From NCBI RefSeq assembly GCF_024628865.1, contig NZ_CP102384.1:4103001-4167000 (forward strand): 64,000 nt of DNA, given 5' to 3'. Made by a program: the position numbers and the translations under genes. Shown in pieces: positions 42,527-51,500 of the stretch (positions are counted from its first letter, which is position 1; the number at the start of each line of letters is the position of its first letter). The DNA is from Sphingopyxis sp. DBS4. GTDB lineage: Bacteria > Pseudomonadota > Alphaproteobacteria > Sphingomonadales > Sphingomonadaceae. The notes under the pieces were generated by a model that did not search any database, had not been told where the DNA came from, and was given only the letters and a program-made list of their open reading frames with translations.

Positions 42527-43116
42527 CGCAGCACGCCGCAGATCGGGCACCGCGGCCCGCGCCCCAACCAGACCTCTTCGGTCCCGCCCTCCTTCCCGGG
42601 CTCGCTTATGGCGAGGCGATCATCACGGCAGGCGAAGAGGCAGAGCTGATTGCGCAGATCGAAGGCGCGAAGCTGACGCCGTTCCAGTTTCAGCAATGGG
42701 AAGGGAAGAGGCTGACGCGCTCGTTCGGCTGGACCTATGATTTCCAGACCGGGCGCTTCGCGCCGGGCGACCCGATGCCGTCCTGGCTCGATCCAGTGCG
42801 TGCCCGCGCCGCCGCCTTCGCCGGTATCGAGCCGGACGCGCTCGAGCAGACGCTCCTGATCGAATATGGGCTCGGTGCGGGAATCGGCTGGCACAAGGAC
42901 CGGCCGGTCTTCGAGCATGTCATCGGGCTATCGCTCGGCACCCCTGCGACGATGCGGTTCCGGCGCCGGACCGAAACCGGCTTCGAACGGGCAACCGCCG
43001 CGCTCGCGCCGCGGTCGATCTATCATATGCGCGGCGAGGTTCGCGACGACTGGGAGCATAGCATAGCGCCGATGCCGGAGCCGCGTTGGTCGATCACCTT
43101 TCGCAGCCTCCGCTGA
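42523..43116 (+). CDS. AlkB-like 2-oxoglutarate/Fe(II) dioxygenase
   Basis: A 197-residue AlkB-homologue. The iron-binding HxD is in IGWHKDRPVF, the distal His in DDWEHSIAP, and the 2-oxoglutarate-binding Arg in RWSITFRSLR. It would repair alkylated bases by oxidative dealkylation. It starts at GTG 42523 overlapping the SRAP-like stop (GTGA), so it is in the same likely SOS-induced unit. The Pro-rich N-terminus (about 25 residues) has no assigned role. Confidence 0.9.
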   Translation: MTQHAADRAPRPAPQPDLFGPALLPGLAYGEAIITAGEEAELIAQIEGAKLTPFQFQQWEGKRLTRSFGWTYDFQTGRFAPGDPMPSWLDPVRARAAAFAGIEPDALEQTLLIEYGLGAGIGWHKDRPVFEHVIGLSLGTPATMRFRRRTETGFERATAALAPRSIYHMRGEVRDDWEHSIAPMPEPRWSITFRSLR

Positions 43117-43195
43117 TACCCGAATGGACGCATCGGCCCGCCGCAAATCGCGCACGGCAATTGAAGTCGCGGGACGATCCTCGCACAAGGCACCG

Positions 43196-44089
43196 ATGCT
43201 CCATCGACTTGCCGCACCGCTCGCCCTCCTCCTCGCCGCTTGTGTGCCGCAAGCTGCGTCGGTTCAGACAGCGCCGGAGCGCCCGCTCAAGATCGCGAGC
43301 TGGAACCTCGAGTTCCTAGCCGAGAAGGACGGTGTCGGCTGCGAACCCCGCAGCGAGCAAGATTATGCCGCGATGCGCCGGATCGTCGACGGCCTCGATG
43401 CCGATATTATCGCCTTCCAGGAAGCCGAGACCGTGGCGGCCGCCAGCCGGGTCTTCGATCCGGCACGCTACACCATCGTCATGGAAGAGCGAGCCGGTGC
43501 GCCGAGCGGCACCTGCGGCGGTAAATATCCCGAGCAACAGGTAATCCGGCAGGCGGTCGGCTTCGCGATCCGCAAGGATATTGCCTTTGATCGTCATCCC
43601 GACGTCGCGTCGCTGATGCGCGGCAACGCCCAGCTTCGCTCGGGCGTCGACATCACGCTCCGTCCGAAAGGCAATGCGGCGATCCGGCTGCTTGGCGTAC
43701 ATCTCAAGTCGGGATGCTTCGCGGGGAGCGAAGCGAAAGCCTGCCCGGTGCTGCTGGATCAGATACCGGCGCTTGAGGCGTGGATAGATACGGCGGCCAA
43801 CGGGCCCGACCGGTTTGCCGTGCTCGGCGACTGGAACCGGCGATTGGGGCTAGCGGGCGACGCGGTTTGGCGGGACATCGACGATGCCGAGCCCGCCAAC
43901 GCCGACCTCCATCTCGCGGATGAGGGCAAGGCACCGGCTTGCGATCCGCGCTACGACAGCTTCATCGACCATATCGTGCTCGACCGGCGCGCATCCGCCG
44001 CGCTGATCGGCTTCTCCGAAGCACTCTACGCGCCGGGCGAGAAACATTATTCAGATCACTGCCCTGTCGCGGTCACGCTCAGGCATTGA
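43196..44089 (+). CDS. Endonuclease/exonuclease/phosphatase-family lipoprotein
   Basis: A 297-residue EEP-superfamily protein with a lipobox signal (LLLAAC near residue 15), so probably membrane-anchored. The catalytic set is visible: SWNLEFL, FQEAE, LLGVHLKSGCF, VLGDWNRR and YSDHCPVAVTLR. The substrate may be nucleic acid or phospholipid and cannot be told. An in-frame ATG at 43124 exists, but the lipoprotein signal supports 43196. It follows the AlkB-like gene by 80 bases. Confidence 0.85.
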   Translation: MLHRLAAPLALLLAACVPQAASVQTAPERPLKIASWNLEFLAEKDGVGCEPRSEQDYAAMRRIVDGLDADIIAFQEAETVAAASRVFDPARYTIVMEERAGAPSGTCGGKYPEQQVIRQAVGFAIRKDIAFDRHPDVASLMRGNAQLRSGVDITLRPKGNAAIRLLGVHLKSGCFAGSEAKACPVLLDQIPALEAWIDTAANGPDRFAVLGDWNRRLGLAGDAVWRDIDDAEPANADLHLADEGKAPACDPRYDSFIDHIVLDRRASAALIGFSEALYAPGEKHYSDHCPVAVTLRH

Positions 44090-44109
44090 TCACCGGGCGA
44101 GCGAAGTTC

Positions 44110-44559
44110 TCAGCGCCAGATGTGATAGGCATTCTCGACACTCGCCCCCTCGCCCGTGGATAGGCGAAGGAAGAGTGCGTGCGAGTAGCCTAGCTGATAT
44201 TTTATCCGGTCCAGCTTTTCGAGATCCTGCTCATCCTTCATACCGTTGGTCGACTTCTTCATCTCGATCACGAGAAGGTTATCATCGTCCGTCCCGGGAC
44301 GGTGAACAATAATATCGGGATAGACGAACTTCAAGGTCGGTTTTCCCTGGGCATCGGGCATCTCAATACCCTTTGGCTCGACCCCGTGACGATTATACTC
44401 CGCATGGACGCTGTGGTCTGGGAAGGCCGGCGAGAGCAGAGCCGCCAAGCGAGCACTCAACATGCGCTCTGCGACGTCAAACTGGATGGCTTGCGCGTCC
44501 TGTTCGTATAGCGTCGCGACGGCAGCGTTGACGATGGCCTCTATCTCGTCCTGATTCAC
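44110..44559 (-). CDS. PD-(D/E)XK nuclease-like protein
   Basis: About 149 residues. Numbering from an upstream in-frame ATG at 44595, it has E43, then YPDIIVHRP (P93-D94) and LLVIEMKKS (E111-x-K113), the PD-(D/E)XK nuclease core. A helix with QDLEKLDRIKYQLGYSHALF follows. I chose GTG 44559 because GGAG lies seven bases ahead. It is divergent from the Xre/RES toxin-antitoxin pair with an 86-base shared promoter region. No methyltransferase is adjacent, so a plain restriction system is unlikely. Confidence 0.7.
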   Translation of the reverse strand: MNQDEIEAIVNAAVATLYEQDAQAIQFDVAERMLSARLAALLSPAFPDHSVHAEYNRHGVEPKGIEMPDAQGKPTLKFVYPDIIVHRPGTDDDNLLVIEMKKSTNGMKDEQDLEKLDRIKYQLGYSHALFLRLSTGEGASVENAYHIWR

Positions 44560-44598
44560 ACAATTCTCCGTACTGCAAATTCCATTTAGATACATTTC

Positions 44599-44629
44599 TT
44601 GACAAATGTTCCTATTAGAAACATATAGT
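44599..44629 (+). promoter_or_regulatory. Promoter with palindromic operator ahead of the xre/res pair
   Basis: TTGACA (44599-44604) and CATATA/TATAGT (44622-44629) with 17-19 base spacing fit a -35/-10 pair. Between them lies a 19-base near-palindrome (44606-44624) with arms ATGTTCCTA and TAGAAACAT, eight of nine positions matched. It is probably the binding site through which the Xre antitoxin represses its own operon, and perhaps the divergent nuclease gene. Confidence 0.6.
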
Positions 44630-44645
44630 CATCATTGGAGGCTAT

Positions 44646-45026
44646 ATGGCTACCGTCGCAAAAGCTATCGATCGCAAGGAACTCACGGGTCCCGCGCTTC
44701 GCACCTTCTTCAATATCGCCGAGGCTTGGGACCTCAGCGAAGTCGAACAGATGAAGCTGCTCGGACTCGACAGCCGCTCGACCTTCCACAACTGGAAGCG
44801 AGGCGAGGTCGCGGCGCTCAGCAAGGATGCGCTCGAACGCATATCCTATGTCATGGGCATCTACAAAGGCCTCCAGATTCTCGTCCCGAAGACCGCCGAC
44901 GAATGGGTGCGAAAGCCCAACGCAGCTGGCCTGTTCGGCGGCAAGCCCGCGATCGATCGCATGGCCTCGGGCAATGTCGCCGATCTTTATGTGGTGCGCC
45001 AATATATCGACGGCCAGCGCGGCTGA
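44646..45026 (+). CDS. Xre/MbcA/ParS-type antitoxin (DUF2384)
   Basis: A 126-residue antitoxin. The N-terminal half is an Xre-like helix-turn-helix region (WDLSEVEQMKLLGLDSRSTF, HNWKRGE). The C-terminal half is the MbcA/ParS toxin-binding domain (AAGLFGGKPAIDRMASGNVA, VRQYID). GGAGG precedes the ATG. The RES toxin gene follows after four bases, the standard order of a RES-Xre type II system. Confidence 0.9.
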   Translation: MATVAKAIDRKELTGPALRTFFNIAEAWDLSEVEQMKLLGLDSRSTFHNWKRGEVAALSKDALERISYVMGIYKGLQILVPKTADEWVRKPNAAGLFGGKPAIDRMASGNVADLYVVRQYIDGQRG

Positions 45027-45030
45027 TCCC

Positions 45031-45714
45031 TTGGACATTCCCGTTACCCCCACGAGCTGGGCGCCCTGCTATCGCATCATCCCGAGCCGCTTCCCGCCTG
45101 TCGGCCTGTTCGACAAGGTGGCCGATCCGGCCGACCTCGAGGCGGTCTTCCTGATCGAGGCGATGACCAACGATCGTCTCCGCGACGAGGCGGGCGACCT
45201 CGCGCTCGTGCCGCCCGAGGACCGGGTATCGGGACCCGGCACGACGCCAATCATGGCGGCCTTCACACATCTCAACACGCAAGGGAGCCGCTTTTCGGAT
45301 GGCAGCTTCGGCGTCTTTTATGCGGGCCTCACGATCGAGACCGCGATCGACGAGACCAAGCATCACCGCATCAAATTCCTCGCCGCGACCGACGAGCCGG
45401 CGCAGGAGATCGACATGCGCGTCTATGCCGCCGACTTGACGGCGAACCTCCACGACATCCGCGGCCATGCGGAAAGCCACGCGCATCTCTACGATCCGGA
45501 CACCTATGTCCATTCGCAGGGACTCGCGACCGAGCTGCGCGAGGCCGGGTCCGATGGCATCCTCTACCGGAGCGTCCGCCACCAAGGCGGCGAATGCGCC
45601 GCCGCCTTCCGGCCTCGCCTTCTCGCCAACTGCCGCCAGGAGCGGCACCTTTGCTATGTCTGGGACGGCGAGACGATCGGCACGATCTATGAGAAGAAAA
45701 ATTTCGAAGGCTGA
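45031..45714 (+). CDS. RES-domain toxin (NAD+ phosphorylase type)
   Basis: A 227-residue RES toxin. The expected residues are seen: Arg in CYRIIPSRFPP, Tyr in FGVFYAGLT, Glu in IETAIDETKHH and the C-terminal catalytic Ser region around ILYRSVRHQGG. Family members deplete NAD+. The start is TTG 45031, four bases after the antitoxin stop, which keeps toxin translation low and coupled. A longer overlapping frame is only a shadow of the antitoxin. Confidence 0.88.
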   Translation: MDIPVTPTSWAPCYRIIPSRFPPVGLFDKVADPADLEAVFLIEAMTNDRLRDEAGDLALVPPEDRVSGPGTTPIMAAFTHLNTQGSRFSDGSFGVFYAGLTIETAIDETKHHRIKFLAATDEPAQEIDMRVYAADLTANLHDIRGHAESHAHLYDPDTYVHSQGLATELREAGSDGILYRSVRHQGGECAAAFRPRLLANCRQERHLCYVWDGETIGTIYEKKNFEG

Positions 45715-45813
45715 GCAACAGCACGCAACCAATCCGCGATCCCGGACGTATCACTTACCTGTCCAGACGAAAGAATGGCAGAATTTGATCGCATCTTCGG
45801 GTGCAATCTAGGG

Positions 45814-45843
45814 AAGCCCCGCTGCAGCGATGTAGCGGGGCTT
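45814..45843 (+). terminator. Hairpin terminator after the RES gene
   Basis: Perfect 10-base arms AAGCCCCGCT and AGCGGGGCTT around a 10-base loop, 100 bases past the RES stop. A second GC-rich hairpin (GCGGGGCGGC at 45918-45927 with GCCGCCCCGC at 45953-45962) lies beyond it. The 413-base gap 45715-46127 holds no gene that I can support. Confidence 0.6.
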
Positions 45844-46127
45844 ACCACATCCACTTCCTGCACATCGAAGTCGCCGGCCCGAAGGGCCCGAACAAACGCA
45901 CTCTTGGCGATCCCGCAGCGGGGCGGCGTGCGATGCGCGCCAGTGCCTAGCCGCCGCCCCGCCAGGACAGCGAGCCGAGTGTGCCGCGCGGCCCCACATC
46001 AGCGCGACCCCTGACCGAGCCTGCGAGGTCAGTGCGCGCTCATCAAATGCCGCGCTCCATCAAGTGCCTGATCGCTCACAACAATGTCGCCATCGATAAT
46101 TTGAGCGCGTCACGCTAGGTTGGCCTC

Positions 46128-47006
46128 ATGAGAATTGTCATCGACAGCAACAGAATGCAAAGCGACGAACTGAGAGCATTTCTCTCTCTTTCACCTGACA
46201 ATCAGGCCGTTCTCACGGATTATGCAGCGATGGAGGCGTTTCAAGGCAATAGTCTTGTATCAATACAGGCGTCTTGGTCAGTCATCCGAGATTTTCCGCA
46301 CCAAGTACTAGCTTTGAAGGGAACCAGGGCTGCTGGACTTGTAGATCCTCGGGCTCCAGGAATCGGAAAAAGGTTTGTGTCGCGAACCGAGACGAAATCG
46401 ATAGCGGACTTCAGCCGGCTCTTGGACCTGGCAGCCGCCGGCAACCTGTCGGTCCAAAAACAGCTACTGCAGAGAGGCCAGTGGGCGGATGATCACATGA
46501 AATCCATGCTGGCAAAAGCGAGCGATATGAATATCTCGATATCGGAATTCAGCGCGTTCTTCACGCAAGCTGAGTTGAAACGCATGCGAACGAATGAAGC
46601 ATGGAAACCGGAGACAGGTGCAAAATTTCTTGATCTCGTCGAATATTTGACCGCGAACTCTTTCGGTGCTCATCCGGACAGGCCGAGGTGGCCGCACGAC
46701 AAGCACATCGTCAACCATTTCCTGTATCGCCATACCCTAACCTACCTCGTTTACATGCTAAGGCTGATCCAACGGGGGGCGGTAACTCGGAAGGCAAGGC
46801 TTGCACGAAACGACGCTGTGGACGTGATATTTGCCACATACGCTACGTACTACAATGGCCTTATGACCATGGATGATGAAGCAGGAGCGATCCATCATAC
46901 AGCGCGCGGGATTTTGAGCCAGGTCGGAGCGCGAATGCCCGAGGACTACATGGAGAGCTATGTCTATGAGCTTGCCCGACACCTTGAAGGCAAGCCATCC
47001 ACGTAA
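46128..47006 (+). CDS. PIN-like domain protein, putative ribonuclease
   Basis: A 292-residue protein. It opens MRIVIDSN (D6), with E36 in TDYAAMEAFQG and a C-terminal cluster ARNDAVDVIFATYATYYNGL, then MTMDDEAG (D229, D232, D249/250). This order of acidic residues fits a PIN-like nuclease with a long helical insertion. The match is by eye and is not certain. Its GC content is clearly below that of the flanks. No partner gene is adjacent. Confidence 0.58.
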   Translation: MRIVIDSNRMQSDELRAFLSLSPDNQAVLTDYAAMEAFQGNSLVSIQASWSVIRDFPHQVLALKGTRAAGLVDPRAPGIGKRFVSRTETKSIADFSRLLDLAAAGNLSVQKQLLQRGQWADDHMKSMLAKASDMNISISEFSAFFTQAELKRMRTNEAWKPETGAKFLDLVEYLTANSFGAHPDRPRWPHDKHIVNHFLYRHTLTYLVYMLRLIQRGAVTRKARLARNDAVDVIFATYATYYNGLMTMDDEAGAIHHTARGILSQVGARMPEDYMESYVYELARHLEGKPST

Positions 47007-47023
47007 GCACTTAATCCATCGCC

Positions 47024-47293
47024 CTAAAATAAGTCGCTATGCGAACCGATACGAACAAGGGTGAGTTCGTCGGTTGTTCTACGGTAGATCAGCAATAGGT
47101 CCGGCCGTAGGTGGCAGTCTCGAAAGCCCTTCCAGTTTCCAGACAAAGCATGATCATGATGGTTCGACGAGAGGGGCGCGCCGCTTGCGAGTTGCTCAAC
47201 GACCGCCGAGAGGATCCCGTCAATAGCAGGGTCGGCCTTCAGCACGCGCTTGTAGTCGCGCTTGAACCGGCCAGTAATGGCGATCGCGCGCAT
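47024..47293 (-). CDS. YafQ/RelE-family mRNA interferase toxin
   Basis: An 89-residue toxin: TGRFKRDYKRVLKADPAIDG, LSGNWKGFRDCHLRPDLLLI and YRRTTDELTLVRIGSHSDLF, the YafQ pattern with its catalytic His/Asp set. It cuts mRNA on the ribosome in known cases. Normally dinJ lies directly upstream. Here it is instead coupled (ATGA) to an unrelated 202-residue gene, and the only DinJ-like gene is 1 kb away on the other strand. Confidence 0.85.
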   Translation of the reverse strand: MRAIAITGRFKRDYKRVLKADPAIDGILSAVVEQLASGAPLSSNHHDHALSGNWKGFRDCHLRPDLLLIYRRTTDELTLVRIGSHSDLF

Positions 47294-47901
47294 CACGCAT
47301 CTCCCGTTCCAGTCTGAGCGCCGGATGTAGGCGGAGGCGGAGGCGGGACAGTAACAATCGGCGGCACATAGTCGGGCGGACACGGGTTCCACTCGACAAG
47401 CATGTCGTTGACGCCGAGCTCTAGCGCGGTTTCGACCAGCGCTGCATAGCTTCCCTGCGTTAGACCCGGGGTGCGGATCGCATGATGCCAGCGCAAGATG
47501 AAGTGCGGATTCCAAATGATGGCGTTGCCCATCGGTCCAGACTTGCCCGGCTTAAGATCAATGAACTTGAGCTCTTGTAGCTTCTTCATGCGCGTCGCCC
47601 ATGTGTGTTCGCCACGTTGCCCACCAAATCCTGACGCGTGCGCCAGCTCCGCGGGCTGGTTGAGCACCGCAAAACTATTATCCCAAGTGTGACACCATAG
47701 GGTCAGGTACGTAGAAGAGACTGGCGCTCCCTTCGTCATCTCGTCCATGATTTTCAGGATGAGCGGCATGGTCTTGGGGATTGTAGTAAACCCCTTGTGC
47801 CGTGTTCGATGCCAGAGCCAGCTTTCCTTGTCTGGCCAATGGAGCTCGCGAAGCGCCAGCTGCTTCTTCGCGATTGCCCCTGCTTCTCTCGTCGTCGCCA
47901 T
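47293..47901 (-). CDS. Putative winged-helix DNA-binding protein coupled to the yafQ-like toxin
   Basis: A 202-residue protein. GFTTIPKTMPLILKIMDEMT, then GGQRGEHTWATRMKKLQELK and FIDLKPGKSG look like a winged-helix domain of the plasmid or element regulator type. The tail is poly-Pro (VPPPPPPTSG). Its stop overlaps the toxin ATG. The AT-rich upstream region full of inverted repeats could be its own binding site. It may be a replication-type or regulatory protein, or may stand in for the antitoxin. Confidence 0.6.
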   Translation of the reverse strand: MATTREAGAIAKKQLALRELHWPDKESWLWHRTRHKGFTTIPKTMPLILKIMDEMTKGAPVSSTYLTLWCHTWDNSFAVLNQPAELAHASGFGGQRGEHTWATRMKKLQELKFIDLKPGKSGPMGNAIIWNPHFILRWHHAIRTPGLTQGSYAALVETALELGVNDMLVEWNPCPPDYVPPIVTVPPPPPPTSGAQTGTGDA

Positions 47902-48041
47902 AAACTACTCCGTCGCTGCATCTCTTTGCCAGCGCCGTTATCGCAAATAATATGCCTATTTTTCAACGATTTAGGTAAATCAGGGTAAGATGTAAGTTTC
48001 CGAGTCGTTGCAATTAGACCGATAGAATATGCCTCATACAA

Positions 48042-48076
48042 TGCATCTTAGCAACTAAGATGCAACATCTGTTGCA
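48042..48076. repeat. Cluster of perfect inverted repeats in an AT-rich intergenic region
   Basis: TGCATCTTAG (48042-48051) and CTAAGATGCA (48055-48064) form 10-base arms about a CAA centre. Overlapping it, TGCAAC (48061-48066) and GTTGCA (48071-48076) form a second pair. They lie in the 375-base gap 47902-48276 between divergent genes, a gap far poorer in GC than the window average. A run of CCTGT-containing repeats follows at about 48131-48180. It could be an operator array or an origin-like site. Confidence 0.6.
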
Positions 48077-48240
48077 AGCAATCCATATTTTTTCGCCTTA
48101 TTTCAAATATATACAAGTTTTATTGCTGTTCTCATATGTGCTCCTGTTCTGCCCTGTCCTGCTTGTGCTCACCTGTGCTGCTGGGAGAGCGCGAGAGGGG
48201 TGCATCCATTGACGGTCTGGCAATAAGGTCACATCTAAAG

Positions 48241-48253
48241 TTGTAGCTACAAT
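48241..48253 (+). promoter_or_regulatory. Palindromic operator/-10 ahead of the DinJ-like gene
   Basis: TTGTAGCTACAA (48241-48252) is a perfect 12-base palindrome overlapping the likely -10 box TACAAT (48248-48253), 24 bases ahead of the antitoxin start. This arrangement is typical for autorepression by RelB/DinJ antitoxins. Confidence 0.6.
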
Positions 48254-48276
48254 GTAGCCCCAGCAGGATTTTGCAA

Positions 48277-48543
48277 GTGCCAGCCAGTGAGATCGTACGC
48301 GCGCGAATTGACGCGACGCTGAAGAACAGGGCCACCCTTGTTCTTGAAGATATGGGCCTGACAGTGTCGGATGCTATTCGCCTGATGCTCGTCCGAATCG
48401 TTGCAGACGAAGCCTTACCGTTCGAGATTCGCACGCCCAACGCAGAGACCGAGGCGGCGTTGCGAGAAGCTCGAGCCGGAAAAGTCGAGCGGTTCACCTC
48501 CGTGACGGCTGCCTTGGCAGCTGCCAAAAAAGATACTGAATAG
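48277..48543 (+). CDS. DinJ/RelB-family antitoxin
   Basis: An 88-residue ribbon-helix-helix antitoxin: EIVRARIDATLKNRATLVLE, DMGLTVSDAIRLMLVRIVAD and PFEIRTPNAETEAALREARA, the DinJ layout with a toxin-wrapping C-terminus. GTG 48277 is chosen because AGGA is eight bases ahead; an in-frame TTG six bases upstream is too close to it. The downstream neighbour is the convergent NERD-STAND gene, so no toxin follows. The likely partner is the YafQ-like toxin at 47024-47293. Confidence 0.82.
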   Translation: MPASEIVRARIDATLKNRATLVLEDMGLTVSDAIRLMLVRIVADEALPFEIRTPNAETEAALREARAGKVERFTSVTAALAAAKKDTE

Positions 48544-48545
48544 CG

Positions 48546-51500
48546 TCAGATGGTCCGCGTCTCGAGCCTGCGAGCGCTAGCAAGGGCTGCTTCGCCGAGC
48601 TGCGCATCGTCCATCCACAATCTTAGCAACGATATGTCGGTCGATTTGCCAACCGAACCGAGCAAGGAGAGAGCAAATCTACGATGGTCGCGTAGCGTTT
48701 CCTCGGCTCCCTTCTCATTATAGATGTGAAAGTAGCTCTCGGGCCGATACTCCGCTTGCAGTGCTTCGAGTGCTAAACTCCGCATTTGCGATGGGAAATA
48801 ATCGATGAAGTCGACCTTCGCCCGGGTTCGAAACATTGGGACATCTGAGATTGTGCGGAATACCGGATCGACTGCCGCGCCGCCACCAGTAGATGCAAAG
48901 GCTGCCCAGAGCTTTTCTAGCTCCTCTCGCGATCTCGCGGGTTCTTGGTTCAAGGCATAAATGATTGGCCCTATGCGCCTCCAGGCAAGCTCCGAAATCG
49001 TTATTGCCTCCGGAGATGCAGTCGGAGGAAGCGGTAGATTGGAACGTGCCAACTTCGCACAGGCTGCGGCGAAAAGAGCCACAGAAGACTGAACCGAGAT
49101 CGACGGCGTAACTGGCGCAACCACATATCGCTCGACAATTGGTATCCAAGCTTCCGCAAGAGGCTCGGGAAGTTCCCTCATAGCGAAATCGAGCGACATC
49201 GTGTCATGATCGGCGCTGGAAAGCGCGCGGATCAGGACCGCCCCCCGAACTTCGTCGGTCAGCCGTTCGTAGAAGGCCTCGCAATAGGGCTCAGGGTCAG
49301 GATGATCCCAAGTACTGTAATAGGCCGACATTGCCCTTTTGCTGATGGCGTCATTGATTGGCTGCTCGGCAATCCAAACGTATTCCTCGACGATCGCATC
49401 CACGTCGAGGCCGAAATCGACCGCATCGATGGCCTTAAGCGCATCGAACACGAAAGTATTCTGGAGCGCGTTTTCACCGAGGTAGCTGTGCAGAAGCTCG
49501 GCGACTTCTGCCTTGAGGTCGGGTTCGAAATGGCGCCCGTTAAAATAGACCATATCGGTCGTGAGCAGGCGCAAATGGTAAACCCGGCTCTCCCAACAAT
49601 GACTTAGCAACTCTACCATTCGTGTCGGAAGCTTGGGCATTTGGCGCCAGCACCCTCGCATCATCGCGAGAAGGATGAGAAGCTGAGTAGGCCCTTTCCC
49701 TTCGAAGCTATCAAGTTCGTCGGCCAGATGCCCCGGAAGATCGACCGGCTCCAAGTCGCCAAATCGATTTTGGCAACCTGTGACGAGCGATCTCACCAGA
49801 GAAAGTTCCGACGCAGAGCACCACGCCCCATGGATCGTCAGGTAAGCAAGATGATTGAAGTATCGAATATCGGGATATTCTAATCGCAGCCGCGCTACTT
49901 CGTTCCCGATTTGATGATCGACCGCCTGAGCGAATTCCAAGATTGCGTTCAACAACCCTTCCTCCGCAGCAACGGGAAGTGCGTGCCAAAGCCTATTCTC
50001 ATGATCTGCGAGCCCCAACTCGCCGTCGAACTCCGCCTTGAGGTACTGATATCGCTCAGTTTCAGGTTGCTCTGGCAGTGAGAAAACGAGCGATCGAATA
50101 TGGGTCGCGACTCGATCCAGCAATTCCTGGCACCGCACAAGTGTCTGGCGCCGAAGCTCTCTACCGCCCCGGCCTCGCAATGCACCGGGCAGTAGCCGCG
50201 GGGCAGCCTCTGACGAGAGTAGCGCTGCCTGTACGGCGCGCCCAGCACCGCCAAGGACGAATTCGCGCAATTCGGCGTGGTAGGGCCGAAGTACCTCAGT
50301 AATCAAAGCGTCTTCGCTCGTTGCACTATGGATAAGGTCGGCCGCAGCGAAAAAGTCGGTGAACAGGTCGTGGCGGAATCGAGTCTGGCCGCCTTCGGTT
50401 GAGAGAAGCTTCCCGTCAGTCAGCACCGCTTCAACGACGTCATGGTCGCAGTCGTGACATGCCTGCCTCAAGATTCGACGCGCAGAGGCGGTCGCTATCA
50501 TCGGCCGAAGTTCGGCGCGGATCGCGGTCGCCAGTGCCGCCAACCCAGCGTGGAGGGCCGCTTGCTTCTCCCTCGGAAGGAGGTTGCGCGTGAAGAGGTC
50601 ATAGAGCCGATAACGACCGTCAGCATACCCCGTCTCCGACAATATGCCGGCAAGGACCGCTGCATCCTGCGAAGTGGCCACGAGATCGAGAGCCTCTCTT
50701 TCGGCAGCGTCGAGCGGGCGACCAAGATGAGCCGCGACCAGCGCTTCGGCGCGCTCGCGGTCTGGCACGAGTAGTTTCAGGCGAGGTCCGTCCAGAAGCG
50801 GCGGGAGTTCTACGTCCGACTGCCCCGACAGCAAGACGAGTGCGTCATATCGTAGCCGGAATGCTTGGAGTACGGAAACTAGCCGCGGCAGGAGAGCCGG
50901 GCTGCATTCGTTGAGGGCGTCGACGAGTAGGACAATGTCCGCGCCGGCCGCCCGGGCCGCTGAAAAGAGTGAGCCGGGAGAGACGGGCGTCCCGACCGCA
51001 ACGGACTTACGCAGCAAAGGCGCAAGATCGCCTTCGAATTCGCGAGCCCGGATAGTCACTGGGACGCGACCAGCGTTTGCAGCCGATGCAGCAAGCTTGG
51101 CGAACAAGCGCGTCTTCCCTACCCCTGAGGGCCCCATGAGCAGGGGCTGGCGACCATCCTTGATTAAAACCTCAATTTCGGGCTGATCTTCCTCGTGGTC
51201 GACTTCGAACGTCGGCGGATGAAATGGGCCGTCGATCGCCGCAGACAGCTCAATCAATCGAGCTTGATAATCAGCGATCAGGGTGGAAGAGCTGCTAGGC
51301 GACACTTCACTTTCTGGTCGCAACCCAAGCTCCTCGGCAAACTCACGCCAGCGGTCTAGCGGAAGAGTTCGAGAACAGCGCGAAGCGATCAGCCGTTCGA
51401 ATACGCTCCATCCGCCAATCGACGCTTTGTGGTCGGACGCAGGAATACGCGAGCCATGGGGCGGCTCGGGAAATATACACAGCATGCCGGAAGCGGCCGT

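Noticed and set aside
45715-46127. GC-rich hairpin region considered as a CRISPR or small-RNA locus
   Set aside because: The two hairpins are different and not regularly spaced; no repeat-spacer pattern. Terminators are the simplest reading.
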